Shown in pieces: positions 1-11,981 of a DNA stretch of 64,000 nt (the first letter of the stretch is position 1; the number at the start of each line of letters is the position of its first letter). This DNA is from Antedon mediterranea (Eukaryota; Echinodermata; Crinoidea; Comatulida; Antedonidae). The DNA lies in assembly GCF_964355755.1 (NCBI RefSeq), contig NC_092675.1, forward strand, positions 23,290,412-23,354,411. The letters are read 5' to 3'. The notes under the pieces are model-generated. The model had not been told where the DNA came from. It did not search any database and saw only the letters and a list, made by a program, of their open reading frames with translations. The position numbers were made by a program, and so were the translations under genes.

Positions 1-1300
1 TTTATCTATATATAAATTATATAAAAGTGAATTAAAAAAAAAAAAGTTAAAATAACTATAGTTATGTGATTTTTGCCATGCTATGTTTTTTGTACAAATG
101 GATACCAAAGATTGTGTACTGGGCAAAATGAACTTTCACTAGAATCCCCTTCTAATTTAAAATCATATGATCAATACATTTTTTTGGCTACACTATGATC
201 GAGCCCGGCCTTTCCCCATTGGAAATACATAGGAAACAAAATGAACTATAATAGATACAATATTAGCTTACACTTACCACTATTTGTATGGGTTTAACGC
301 TATTTTATAACAGGAAAAATGTGTGACTATTCAGTTTATTACTCCTATGTAGTCAACAGACTGCTGCGTCATTGGTGTGGATTGCATACTAAACATGTTA
401 TTGTTGTAATGGATCGAAAAAACAGTTGTTCAGTGATGCATGACCAAGTTGATCTATATCCTAGAGTTTCAATAGAATTCAATGTGCAGTCACTGTGATG
501 ACAATGACTATATACGTATGTATTATTATCTATATATAAATTATGGTTAATTCTGACATAGGCGAGCACAATGGAAAAACTTCGGTACAAATCTTTGCCT
601 TGGATACCTACCTGATCTATCTCAGATGTACCGTGAAATGTAAATGTGATAACATTAGTTTTCACTATTACGATATTGTTCCATATTTCTATCTTAGAAA
701 GATATTATAAAGAGTTTCTTAACAACTCGACTATCAATTCTACGCGGTCAAAGCAATTTCCGGGTTTACGATGAGTTCACAAACTGGTTTCATAAGTTGG
801 CCGTTATAGTGGCTATATAGCCATTTTAGTTTTTTTGTGTGAATGTACAGTATTATTATATTTAAAAAGAAGATAAATAAAACAATTAAAAACACAACAC
901 TTTTGAAGATGCATCTTGAGATCTGTGAGATGAGTATTTGCAAGCGATGATATTATTTTTTTTTACTTAATACTTGTAGCCTAAATGTACTTTTAATCAA
1001 GTTTAATAACCCGGGGTGTAAATGGTTAATAATTTAAGATAAGTTTGGTGATAAAAATGTTGTAATACGTATGTTAACAGTTAAATTTAAGTGTAGGTAA
1101 ATAATAATATTACTGTATTGTGATATTCTGAGTATTATTATATTTAAAGAGAAGATAAATTAAACAATTAAAAACACAACACTTTTGTCTACATTTTTGT
1201 CTGCCTAGTAACCCTGTTTACTAATTAAGTTTAATTAGATAATTAGTTATTGACGATTAAAATGAAGTTAGGTTCAACTATTTGTTTTCCTATCATTGGC
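1..1300. repeat. Segmental duplication, copy A (partner at 10630-13350)
   Basis: Blocks 1-80, 240-520 and 905-1240 recur in the same order and orientation at 10630-10710, 11780-12240 and 12925-13250 with high identity, separated in the partner by inserted elements. No gene is recognised in it. Confidence 0.8.
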
Positions 1301-1515
1301 TAATCATGAAGTGCTTTAAAACTAAAATGGCTTGAAAAAACTATTAAAGAAATGTTGGAATATATAGGACGTAAAGCATGTGCGGTGTAGTAGTAGACAG
1401 CGTGAGTTGCTGTAGTATAAAATTTGTATAGCCTTAGTTTTACAGCCGTCTAATAAACGTCACCTGATATTCGATTTTGTCGATAGGTGGCGGTATAGAT
1501 TACGCAATATTTGAC

Positions 1516-1797
1516 TGCATGACGATTGGTGTGTACTGCATGACGATTGGTGTGTACTGCATGACGATTGGAATGTACTGCATGACGATTGGTGTGTACT
1601 GCATGACGTTTGATGTGTACTGCATGATGTTTGGTGTGTACTGCATGACGATTGGTGTGTACTGCATGACGATTGGTGTGTACTGCATGACGATTGGTGT
1701 GTACTGCATGACCATTGGTGTGTACTGCATGACCATTTGCGTGTACTGCATGACGATTGGTGTGTACTGCATGACCATTGGTGTGTACTGCATGATA
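1516..1797. repeat. 21-bp minisatellite, about 13 copies
   Basis: Unit TGCATGACGATTGGTGTGTA(C), 21 bp, with few substitutions. Because 21 is a multiple of three, long open frames appear on both strands (CMTIGVY repeats on plus, Cys/Ser/Thr/His repeats on minus); these are by-products, not genes. Confidence 0.9.
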
Positions 1798-2844
1798 AAT
1801 GTGAACTGAAGGCAGAGGAGGCGTTCCATAGAAAAATACGTTTCCGTTTGTTAGTGCGAGTAATCAACACGTTACCGAGAGTGAATACAAGTTTTTTTGC
1901 ACTATTTGTAACGTGAATTTGTCATGCTCACCGGGAGGAATCAACGATGTTGCTGTGTACACTCCAAGTTGTTTGTTTTAATTTGTATTTTTGTTATTGA
2001 ATTAATACAACTAAGTACAGATTTGATTTGTATGTGAATGGTTTTTTATTTAAGTGTATACAACAATATAAATTTAGTAAATAAAGTTTGATTTATAATC
2101 ACCAAACAAGTTCTTTTCTTTTTGTTTGTATTACTCTGATTTGCAAAGAGCTGTCTTAAAGCTCAGGTACAGGCATGAATTTTAAATATAATATTTGGTT
2201 AATTGTACATAAATCAAATATTTGTAACAGAAATCGAGACGAAAAAAACATGAATTTCCCTTAATATGGTCAAATACAAAAACCAGGAAGACTTTTTTTC
2301 AGTAGTTAGGTAGTTAACCTAATGTAATAGACGGTGAAAAAAGATGGTGGATATACGGTGGATAATTTTTGCTATAGCATGAAAATAAAAATCTGAAGTT
2401 GAATAAAAATATCAGAAATGTAATATTCTAGTTATATTACCTATATTTAGTCATCTGATAATATTTTTTACCACACCATTTATTTTTCATAGCTTTTTAA
2501 AATGCCTCTCTATTTACAAAATGTGTGTACAAAAGAATAGAGATTTTACTGTGAAATTTGAACTATTTGAACTGATATGAAAGTGCTTATTTTCAACAAG
2601 CTCGTGTAACACAAATAAATTCCCAAAAATTATGAAACATAGGGGAAACTATAGATTGATAATTATTTGAATGTATGATCAATAGAAATTTTTTGCCCGT
2701 CGTGTTGGTAGAGTACAGTATAGTTTTATTCTTGAACGTTGGTGCCGACAGACATCACAGTGTTAACGTTGGTGGCGGTATACCCTCCCGATTTTTAATT
2801 CATTTAGGTTGGAACGTCTGCAAGTAGGTAAAATCGTATCCGGA

Positions 2845-3115
2845 TATTCACCCCCTGGACATTTACCCCCCGGACAACTACCCCCCGGACAACCACCACC
2901 TGGACCACTACCCACTTAGGACAACTACCCCTTTAGGACAACTACCCCCCGGACAAATACCCCCCGGACAACTACCCCCTTAGGACAACAACCCCCTTAG
3001 GACAACTACCCCCTGGACAACTACCCCCCGGACAATTGAATTACCCCCTAGGAACAATTACCCCCCGGACAATTACCACCCAGAAAACTATCCCTTTAGA
3101 ACACCCTAACCACCC
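2845..3115. repeat. Degenerate array of about 15-bp CCCCCGGACAACTA units
   Basis: Repeats of GGACAACTACCCCC and its TTAGGACAACTACCCC variant. The reverse complement forms a second array at 4255-4500, so the pair is inverted about a centre near 3.7 kb. Confidence 0.85.
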
Positions 3116-3479
3116 AGACCATTCAACAACCTGACTCTGCAACAGTGTATAATAGGAATTAATAACTATATTTTAATTCGTTACTTTGACGAATTACTAT
3201 TCATTATTGTAAACAAAAGTAAAAGATTGAACATAAATATAGCCTGGTATAAACTGAAGATTGTCACACATGATCATAGGATAGTCGAACGTATTATATA
3301 GTACTCCCTGTATTTACTGTAAAGACTGGGTTCGCTAATAATAATAATAATTTTTGCGTCAGGACAATGCTTCGATAACCACTGGTCTTAAAAGAATTAA
3401 TTTTTGTCTAAAATTTGTCATATATGTATTTTTGTACACTTGAAGAATAATATCACTTTTGATATTTGACCTCAATGTT

Positions 3480-3690
3480 CACTCACCGAATAAACGTCGA
3501 TCTTTAAATAAATTCCCCTCAAATAAACGGTGACCATGTCACTCCCATGAAACATCATATGGAATAATCGGCGTCTATTTCCATTAGATTATACCCCCTC
3601 CCATTGAATAAACAACTTTCTTCCAATAAATGTCCACCTAAAAACCACCTAAACAATAAACAGCCCAGGCCGTTTTTTCAATAAATACGG
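3480..3690. repeat. Degenerate AATAAACG-type repeats
   Basis: Loosely periodic AATAAAC-containing segments (GAATAAACGTCG, AATAAACGGTGA, GAATAAACAACT, AATAAACAGCCC) between the array and the MITE that follows. Nothing coding is seen. Confidence 0.4.
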
Positions 3691-3752
3691 TACTTTAAAT
3701 CTAGCGCATCTAGGGTCTAGCGTGCTGTTAAACAGAATAATCGGTTAAAAAC

Positions 3753-4185
3753 GGGTGTTTCGAAACTAGAGACCCGAGACCAGAGACCCAATACGAAAAG
3801 GGAGACCTAAATATACGAAAAGGGAGACCCACGTACGAAAAGGGAGACCCCACTATACGAAAAGGGAGACCCCACTATACGAAAAGGGAGACCCTAATAT
3901 ACGAAAAGGGAGACCTAAATATACGAAAAGGGAGACCCAGTTATACGAAAGGGAGACCCAAATATACAAAATGGGAGACCCAAATATACGAAAAGGGAGA
4001 CCCACTATAAGAAAGGGAGACCCCACTATAAGAAAAGGGAGACCCCACTATACGAAAAGAGAGACCACACTATACGAAAAGGGAGACCCAAATATACGAA
4101 AAGGGAGACCCAAATATAGGTATCCCTTTTCGTATTGGGTCTCGTGTCAGGTCTCTGGTCTCGGGTCTCTAGTTTCGAAACACCC
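3753..4185. mobile_element. Mutator-like nonautonomous element with 9-bp target duplication and internal minisatellite
   Basis: Terminal inverted repeats start GGGTGTTTCGAAACTAGAG and end in the complement. Perfect 9-bp direct repeats GTTAAAAAC flank it (3744-3752 and 4186-4194). The interior is about 14-16 copies of a 22-bp unit based on GGGAGACCCNNNTATACGAAAA, apparently expanded from the inner end of the terminal repeat. No transposase. Confidence 0.8.
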
Positions 4186-4254
4186 GTTAAAAACAGATGA
4201 TTTCATTTTTACAGAAACCGGTCCTATATATTTGTCTACTTTTGGATGGGGGGG

Positions 4255-4500
4255 GGGGGGGGCGGGTAGTTGACCGGGGGGTAGTTGACCGGGGGGTAGT
4301 TACCCGGGGGGTAGTTATCCTAAGGGGGTAGTTGTCCTAAGGGAGTGGTTGTCCGGGGGGTAGTTGTCCGGGGGGGTTGTTATCCTAAGGGGGTAGTTGT
4401 CCTAAGGGGGTAGTTGTCCGGGGGTAGTTGTCCTAAGGGGGTAGTTGTCCGGGTGGTAAACATCCGGGGGGTAACTGTCTAGGGGGTAGGTGTCCTAGAA
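4255..4500. repeat. Inverted partner array of GGGGGTAGTTGTCC units
   Basis: Begins with a poly-G tract at 4248-4262 and continues as about 15-bp units, reverse complement of the array at 2845-3115. Confidence 0.85.
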
Positions 4501-4552
4501 CCAGGTAAAATGTATGGGCCCTTGGGGATAAACTTTACAATACTGTAGTTAG

Positions 4553-4790
4553 TTATAAGTAGTGTATTATTATAAGAAGATAAATAAAACAATTAAAACA
4601 CAACACTTTATCTACCTTTTTGTCTGCCTAATGTAACCCTGTTTACTAATTAAGTTGAGTTAGATAATTAGTTATTGACGATTAAAACAAATTTAGGTTC
4701 AACGATTTGTTTTCCAATCGTGGTATACACTGGCTGATGGATGCCGATGCTGAACAATACCCGCACATAATAGGAGGATGCTTCGCATCT
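4553..4790 (+). repeat. Dispersed repeat family member
   Basis: Related copies at about 1140-1300 (truncated), 13145-13370 and 22790-22975 (minus). Shared blocks include CCCTGTTTACTAATTAAG, TTATTGACGATTAAAAC and GGTATACACTGGCTGATGG. A roughly 45-bp direct repeat (GGCCCTTGGGG...) flanks this copy at 4513 and 4817. No coding sequence. Confidence 0.7.
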
Positions 4791-4869
4791 TCTTCTACAA
4801 TAGTTGATTTATTGGCCCTTGGGGGTAAACTTTACAATACTGTAGTTAGTTAAGTAGTTTGACAATACT

Positions 4870-5530
4870 GTAAATACATATTAACCATTTTTGGTAACCA
4901 TTTGAAGTGCACATTTAGATATAAAGACATATACAAATAGTTGCTCTCTACATTTAACAAAAATATATAAACGTAGTACTAAGTAGCGGTGTATCATTAC
5001 TGTTACATATTTTATAGATATTACCCTTTTTTTAGACTATGACAGTTTGAACAAAGTATTAAATCGATGTTTAATTATTATTTAAAAATTGTTCGTCTTT
5101 GCACCTATTCTCTTCACCATCCATAGATTCCAACTGTCCCGCTTTCAGTGGGAGTGTCCCGCTTTTTATGCTCTCTTCCGCTGTCCCACCCCAACCCTTG
5201 AATTGTCCCGCTTTTAAAATATTTTATGATGAAAAAAAAATAACGAAATGATATTTTGAAAACTACCAAGATTGAATGTCGATACGCCAAATTCTACTAT
5301 TAGGCCTAGTACATTACATAAAAATGTTATCTCAAAAGTGTATATTTTTATGATATAAAAAAACACTAAACAAATCAACTTCAAGCACATTTTGTGCTTT
5401 CAAACAGTATATTAAAGTCATTAAAACATTCAATACAACAGTAATTAAGATATTCATTAGTTATAATACGCATGCGTATAAGCTGACGCTTTCGATTCGC
5501 GCGAACAAATTAGCATAGTGGAAAATAGGC
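4870..5530. other. Intergenic, AT-rich, no gene seen
   Basis: Apart from three short TGTCCCGCTTTT-like repeats at 5135-5215, nothing supports a gene or element. Confidence 0.5.
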
Positions 5531-5532
5531 TT

Positions 5533-5924
5533 AAAGACCCATTTACACTAGGACCATAACGATCGACGATAAATATATAATGCATTTTTATTTACATAAA
5601 ACAACATTAGAAAGGTTTTCGTTCTAGAACTATAGGATAATCATTTATGCTGTCTTTGATATATATAATATTTAAAAAATTCCAATCAAATGACGTCACG
5701 ATAAATAAAAACAATAAAATCGTTGTATTGTCACGATGTCATTGCTCTTACTAATCATGACGTCATTTCACTGGACGTGTGACAATATTATTTTCATCAA
5801 AGAAAGCATAGATTTAGGTTTTTCTATAGTTCTAGAATAAAAAGTGTTTATATTTATTTTATGTATGAAAAATGCATATTTGTCTATCGTCGATAGTTAT
5901 CGTCCTACAGTGTAAATGGGCCTT
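5533..5924. mobile_element. MITE with about 40-bp terminal inverted repeats
   Basis: CCCATTTACACTAGGACCAT at the left is mirrored by TCCTACAGTGTAAATGGG at the right, including an inner ATCGACGATA block. TTAAAG lies on both outer edges as a possible target duplication. No open frame. Confidence 0.7.
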
Positions 5925-6602
5925 AAAGATAAGTAATAATGAACAGAGACTTTACACTGAATTTGAGAACAACATAGCGAAAATGATTAGTCTATTATGA
6001 GCATGGTGTGAAGTTACCCTGTATGATTATACTGTATTATATGTTTATGGCGAACGAACTAAATTCAGAATTGTTCTGAACCGTCACTTAAGTCTATGAT
6101 TTATTTAAAACTGATATTACTGACATTTCATTATGTACAGATATAAAAGCGCAAGGCATCAGGCACTCCAAAAGGTAAAATATTATAAAAAAAAGATTAT
6201 AATATCTCTCATTGCAATTGCATAAAAGAAATATGAAAAACTAAAATGTTATCAACATCGTCAATACATGAATACAAAACAATAGAAAAATAAGGTGATT
6301 TAAAGGGACTGAGATTATCATGTATAACACACACTATAACAATCAACTATTATTTCAGTATTGAACACATTTGTTTGTTCTAAACAACAGGAAAATGTTT
6401 GGCAATAATAAACGATATATAAATCCAATGCTATATAAAACAAACTCAATGGTTACATAATAAGCTATATGTGCAAACTAAACATGTATTAAAAACTGCC
6501 TATAGACCTACTTTATATAATTTTTTATATAGAATATAAAAACGCTGACCAAAACAATTTTTTTTCCAAGTACAACTGTCATCCTTTGTTTTATTATCTG
6601 AT

Positions 6603-9600
6603 TTATATTTTCTCTGTTTGTTGGTAACTTGGAGGGGGATAATTGCCAGCAGGAGGGGGGTAATTGCCAACAGGAGGGGGGTAATTTCCAGCAGGATAAT
6701 TACCAGGAGGTGGTTGGTATGGGTAAGCTGGTTGTCCATACTGCATTTGTTGAGCAGGGTAGCCTGGAATATAAAATAAATAAATAAAAGTTACAAACTG
6801 TGTTCTTCTTGTTGAAATAGGTGCTATACTATTATGATAATGTCAATCAAATAGTGCTTAATGCTGAACGCGTTTAAACACTTCAGTTAGTTACTCAAGT
6901 CAATGGATTTTTAGCTCCCATATTGTCATAGCCACTAACACAGTGGAAGTTGTCACGACTTAATTACTCATTTTAATAATAACTGAATAAATGTATATGA
7001 ACTACTAGTTGGCATTAAATCCATTTAGTAATAAAAAAAATAAAATTATAATTAAAAATATACCTGTCTGAATGACCTGAGTAGTGGTAGTTGGCATGGC
7101 TTGGTTCGAAACAACAGTCTGATAAAATTAAAACACAAACATTATTTCTAGAATCATTATTTGTTGATGATAGTACTATATGACCTAATGTGTATTGGTA
7201 ATAACATCAAGCCACTGATTAAAACAAAATTGTTTCAACTAATTGTTAAATCAATCAAATGAAGACTTTTATTTTAAGTACAGTAGATAACAAATTAGGT
7301 GTATGAGAGTAAAACATTGTTTATATATTGTTTGTAATTGATTATGTTCAATCTGTATGATGTGAATAAAAAATAAAGCATACTGTTTCAGTTTCATTTA
7401 TTTATCCAAAAAGAAAAAAAAAATATCGTATAGAATAAAATACATTAATAGATGAAAAGGTTCTATCAATAAAAAGCTAAAGTCGTACGTAGAAATGAAT
7501 TTAACATTTAACATGTAGGCCTACAATATGGAATATTATTGATTATGTTAATTAATATTTTTCCACATGACCCTAACCAACGTACTCTATAACCAGAGAT
7601 GGTGTCTGTACCTTATGATACAGATGTTGCATCGGCGATCTTAACAAATTGAAATTTACCACAATCTGAAATGTTGTTGATGTGTGTTTGATGAGTAGTG
7701 CAATTAAAATGTAAGTTAGTATACGGGAATGTTGTTGTGACATGTATACTTTGTAATGGTATTGAGAGCATACCACAGTAGTGTTTGGTCTGGTACGACA
7801 ACAGCTTGTTCCTCCACACATGACAGCACTGGCATAAATAGACACAACAAATTCAACGACGGCAATGATGGTCAGTATGATGTTGACAGCAAGCTTTCCA
7901 TTCTAATAAAAACAAAAAATGACTTTAATAATAATAATATACTGTTTTTAATTTCAGAATTAGTGTTTATGTTTATTAAACATGGGTATCAAATATACTT
8001 ACATAATTATCAACATAATAATGATCATAGAAGAAGCCATAATATTCATAACAATAACTGTACAGATCACCTTCGTTGAGAGCTCCGGACAAACTCACAG
8101 AAAAGTGACTGACACTGCAAATGGCTGACAAGATGGACATCACCATACAACCAATAATCTAACAACATTAAAAACAAAGGAGGAATTAAAGTGGAGCAGA
8201 GTGAGAAAGAGAAGACACTTTGACATAGTGCGGACACAGTCTTCGTCTAGTCTCTGATAACCAGTGCAAAGAACTTGTATCCAAAGCCAAAAACTAAATG
8301 CGCATTCTGGCCAAGACGAGGAAAATTTCTTAGAAATATGGCTTTACCAATTCACAGAGTTAAAACTCTGTCATGTTTGAATATGCTATTTTTAAACTTG
8401 AGTAACCTGGAAATTATACTTTGTCACATGACATGACTATGAATACTTAAAGATGTATTCATAGTAAGATGAAACACACAAAAATGAAGGTCAAAATATA
8501 CTAAATTTTAATTGGCCATATCAAAGTAATATTAAAGTTTATTCACTTTAAGTCGAAAATTCAGGCCAAAAACAACAATTTTATGTAATTAACAGCTAAA
8601 TTAATTACATTTCGTCTGGAAAATAGTCTCGAGCAAAAGTAAACAAAGATTTCAAACCATGAGTATACATTATGCATGATGCTAATTAGGATTGTTTACA
8701 ACTCGTCATGGTTGAGAGGGTGTTTTCACACAGATCGCTAGGAAGTTTTATGATTATGCATACAGTAGCCAAATAAGCGCATTGCATTATAAGATATGTT
8801 TTGATCAAAAACTTTGACTGGAAGTCGAAGTTATTTTTTGAACCAAAAAACGTCTATATTTCAGTTAAATTATTTTTTTTTTTGACTAATTTTTTGTGAA
8901 AGGTAATAACTATTATGATACTTCAAAATGACCCACTTTTTTTTTAAATCTTTTTATTTTTTTGGAATTTGACAAAGGGACAATACATCTTTAATATATC
9001 ATAAAAAATGATATATCATTTTGAAATAAAAGATGGTTATTTTTATACAAAACAAATAAAAAAAATCTTTTTAGCATACAGTACAAGTGAAAATAATGAA
9101 ACGGACTAAAATACTGCGAATAGGCCTACGGATTGTTGAATGTATTCTGCATCGATCACAATACAGTACTTATATTAGAGTAGTTCAGAAACTTATGTAC
9201 ATTTTTAGGCTGTTTGTGTTCCATGTATGGCATGGGTTTACTTTTTTCAGTGGCAGTGTAAATGGGGTTAATCGCGCGCTACTGAATGGATTCAGAATGT
9301 GTAGATCAGCGTCATGCCATAGAATATTCTTATGTTATTTACCCAATGTTTTTTCGCTTTTTGTCCTCAAAACTGTTTGATTGGATTTGATTTGATTTAT
9401 TCAATATCGGCTCATTACAATTACAACAGAATACATAAAAATATATGATGAAACAAAAAGCCAGGATTGTCACAAGCGAACCCAATCACTGTTTAAAGAC
9501 TTTCCTTTAACATAAATAAAATACAATATAAATATAAAATAAATGACGAGAAAAAATTAAATAATAAAAATCTAAGACATAATGTAAAAAAAAAACAGCA

Positions 9601-10572
9601 GGGACCAGGTAAAATCAAAAGAAATAGTGTTAGAGGAAAAAAACAGGGGTATTTAGGCATTTTGTAGCCATACGATTCTAAATTTGGAGTTTACTTGTTA
9701 AAAAGTGTGTTCAACGTTTAGACAATCAATACTACTGTGGCCCTCTTTATTCCTAGCACCAAACCATTTTTAAACAATACCCCAATTAAAAACTAAAAAT
9801 AAAGTACCAATACTTACTGGACATGACTGCTTTTGATGACCTGCAATTACACCAAGAATTCCAGCAGGTAAGTAAAACTATAAAAAAATTGGAGCATAAA
9901 GATTGAGAAAAATATGCAGATATGCATGAAAGGTTATAATTTGTCACTCATAATTTCTTGTACAGTATGTGCAGTGTTATGACAATTTGCAGAGAATTTA
10001 ATATATGTCTACAGATAATATAATACATTCCACTCATAATTTCGCGTACAGTATGTGCAGTGTTATGTAAATTTGCAGAGAATTTAATATAGGTCTACAG
10101 ATAATATAATACATTCCACTCATAATTTCGTGTACAGTATGTGCAGTGTTATGTAAATTTGCAGAGAATTTAATATAGGTCTACAGATAATATAATACAT
10201 TCCACTCATAATTTCGTGTACAGTATGTGCAGTGTTATGTAAATTTGCAGAGAATTTAATATAGGTCTACAGATAATATAATACATTCCAGTATTCACTA
10301 TGATTAAATAAATCTCAGATTTTATTTACCCCTGCTCCACACCAGATGGCTGTGGCTCTTTCGGTGTTACATGCATCAATGGCAATGGCAACAATTCCGA
10401 GAATGATTGACAGTACGCCACAACTGACTTGGATCCATCCAGTGACTTTAGCACTGACAACATTCAGGTTGGCGCTTGGTAATGGACCAGATTGGTGATG
10501 GTACTGCACTGTTTGCGCTGCAGGCATGACAACTGTATGAGGTTGCGGGTGTTGAATAATAGTAGTAGCCAT
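6603..10572 (-). CDS. MS4A/CD20-like four-pass membrane protein, 267 aa, six coding exons
   Basis: Coding exons on the minus strand: 10572-10330, 9877-9818, 8158-8003, 7902-7774, 7118-7064, 6763-6603. All junctions are GT-AG and phase-compatible (0,0,0,0,1), giving 267 residues and a stop at 6605-6603. Four hydrophobic segments lie near residues 43-65 (VTGWIQVSCGVLSIILGI), 73-94, 102-124 and 157-182. The loop between segments 3 and 4 is rich in Tyr and acidic residues, and cysteines follow segment 4. The spacing and the GW-x-QVxxGxLSIxLG start of TM1 fit the MS4A (CD20-like) family. The cytoplasmic C-terminus has Pro/Tyr repeats of the form GNYPPPxGNYPPP. The ATG at 10572 is preferred over one further upstream because a polypyrimidine-CAG acceptor lies at 10589, so the upstream ATG would be intronic. 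Family members are membrane proteins often linked to receptor signalling or ion flux; the ligand here is unknown. Confidence 0.85.
9380..9560 (-). mobile_element. Probable LINE 3' end remnant
   Basis: On the minus strand the sequence ends TGTAATGAGCCGATATTGAATAAATC followed by GATTT-type short repeats, a form common at the 3' ends of CR1/L2-like elements. No reverse transcriptase is visible here. Confidence 0.3.
9945..10292. repeat. 86-bp tandem repeat, about 4 copies, in intron 1 of the MS4A-like gene
   Basis: CACTCATAATTTC recurs at 9945, 10031, 10117 and 10203, exactly 86 bp apart; copies 2-4 are nearly identical. Confidence 0.9.
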
Positions 10573-11324
10573 TTTTATTTTTAAAATTCTGAAAAAAAAT
10601 TTATTCAAGGTCAGTTCACTATGATACTATTTATCTATATATAAATTATATAAAAGAATTGAATTAAAACAAAAAAGTAAAATAACTATACTGTAGTCAT
10701 GTCATATTCTCACTCATGAGGACAATCCAAGCAAATTGTCGAGAAACTCAACAGTTCTTTTCAGAACTAATACACGTGGTGTACCACAAACTTTATATCA
10801 ACATATATAGTCATGTGATGTAAGTTCAAAGACATGTACAAAAAAGAAACCAGGATGATCGATATTAAAATGTATGATCAACATGACAATTCATTCAATA
10901 CAGAAAACAAATATTGACTGTGGACGTGATGCACAATGGGTAGGCTCAGGATGTGGTTGAAAGCACAGCCCATCATGGTGATCTGGGGCTTCCTATAAAC
11001 ACTATCATCGCCTCCTGATCACTCAAATTCCCTCAACCAAGTCAATAAAAAAATAATAATTTTCCAAAAAATGTTCTGTCCAGTAGTCATACTGTATACA
11101 GTAGGCTACTAATTATCTTTAAAAAGAAATATTTTTATCTTGAATGATTAAGAAATGACATATTGAGGGAAATCTTTTTAAAAATAGCAATGCTTGACAC
11201 ACAATAGCTGGATGGTTTGACAGTAAAGATAATAAATGTAATTGTAAACAAAAACATAAAACCATTGTTGATTTATTTTCATTGAGTATTTATATTTAAT
11301 GGCTAAAAAAATGCTCATAAAGCA

Positions 11325-11710
11325 AGCGAGTCATATGGCCGAGCGGTTAAGGCAGGGGCGCCGTTTATCGTACCTAAAGAGCCAACAACAACATCGGCAA
11401 GGGTTCGAGGCCGACTCGCTCCTAGTTCTGGTGGTGGAACAAGTCTTCTCGGATAAGGACTATAAACCGTAGGTCCAGTGTACACAGTTATAACCTGTGT
11501 GTACTTTAAAGAACCCAGTTCATTATTCGAAAAAGAGTAGGGGGTTACCCCGGTGAACTGGTTCACAAAATAGCCTCTGTATCAGGGGGATTACCACCTA
11601 TCTGATAGGACAGTGATTAATTCACTATTGGTAATCCTTGGCCACAGTGCCTAAAGACATAAAATAAAAAAAATAAAAAAATAAAAAAAAAAAATAAAAA
11701 AATAAAATAA
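11325..11710 (+). mobile_element. tRNA-derived SINE (tRNA-Leu-like head), nearly full length
   Basis: A head of about 95 bp has RNA polymerase III box A (TGGCCGAGCGG) and box B (GGTTCGAGGCC), with leucine-tRNA-like order. A conserved body follows (TTCTGGTGGTGGAACAAGTC, GGACTATAAACCGTAGGTCC, TACTTTAAAGAACC, GTAGGGGGTTACCCCG) and an A-rich tail at 11660-11710. Other copies: 48300-48595 (plus), 25145-25250 (minus, truncated), and body fragments at 33690 and 34897. Confidence 0.85.
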
Positions 11711-11806
11711 ATCAACGATTATTTTAATAAATACAATACATGACATACTGTAAATGTGTCATAGAAAACAAAATGAACAAATGCAATACTATTGACTTAC
11801 ACTTAC

Positions 11807-11981
11807 AAGGAATAATTTCGCCAGTGTAGCATAGAAAAAGCTATACAAAACAACCATTTTGCTACAAATTTCTAAAATTGTGTAGCAAAAAATACAATAC
11901 AAAACTATGTTTCTCGACTAAAAAAAATAAGTTTGATTAGCAATATTGCTAAACAAAATTTTAAAATGAAATTTTCCCCTG
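11807..11981. mobile_element. Short hAT-like nonautonomous element with visible empty site
   Basis: Begins AAGGAATAATTTCGCC and ends AAATTTTCCCCTG, an imperfect inverted terminus of CAGGG...ATTTC type. ACTTAC flanks both sides. Copy A of the segmental duplication at 270-285 shows the uninterrupted target (CTTACACTTACCACTATT). A second copy lies at 13842-14015. Confidence 0.7.

Noticed and set aside
1460-1870. Open frames on both strands over the 21-bp minisatellite
   Set aside because: They exist only because the unit is a multiple of three; no start context, domain or splice support.
3971-4273. 100-codon frame with RKGDPTI-type repeats
   Set aside because: It is the 22-bp array inside the Mutator-like element.
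9087-9380. 97-codon frame
   Set aside because: No recognisable domain, next to probable LINE 3' sequence; no splice partners.
10573-10608. Upstream in-frame ATG for the MS4A-like protein
   Set aside because: It lies upstream of a strong polypyrimidine-CAG acceptor and would be intronic.
11325-11425. tRNA-Leu gene
   Set aside because: Only boxes A and B and partial stems are present; the rest is SINE body with an A-rich tail, and the arms do not form a complete cloverleaf.
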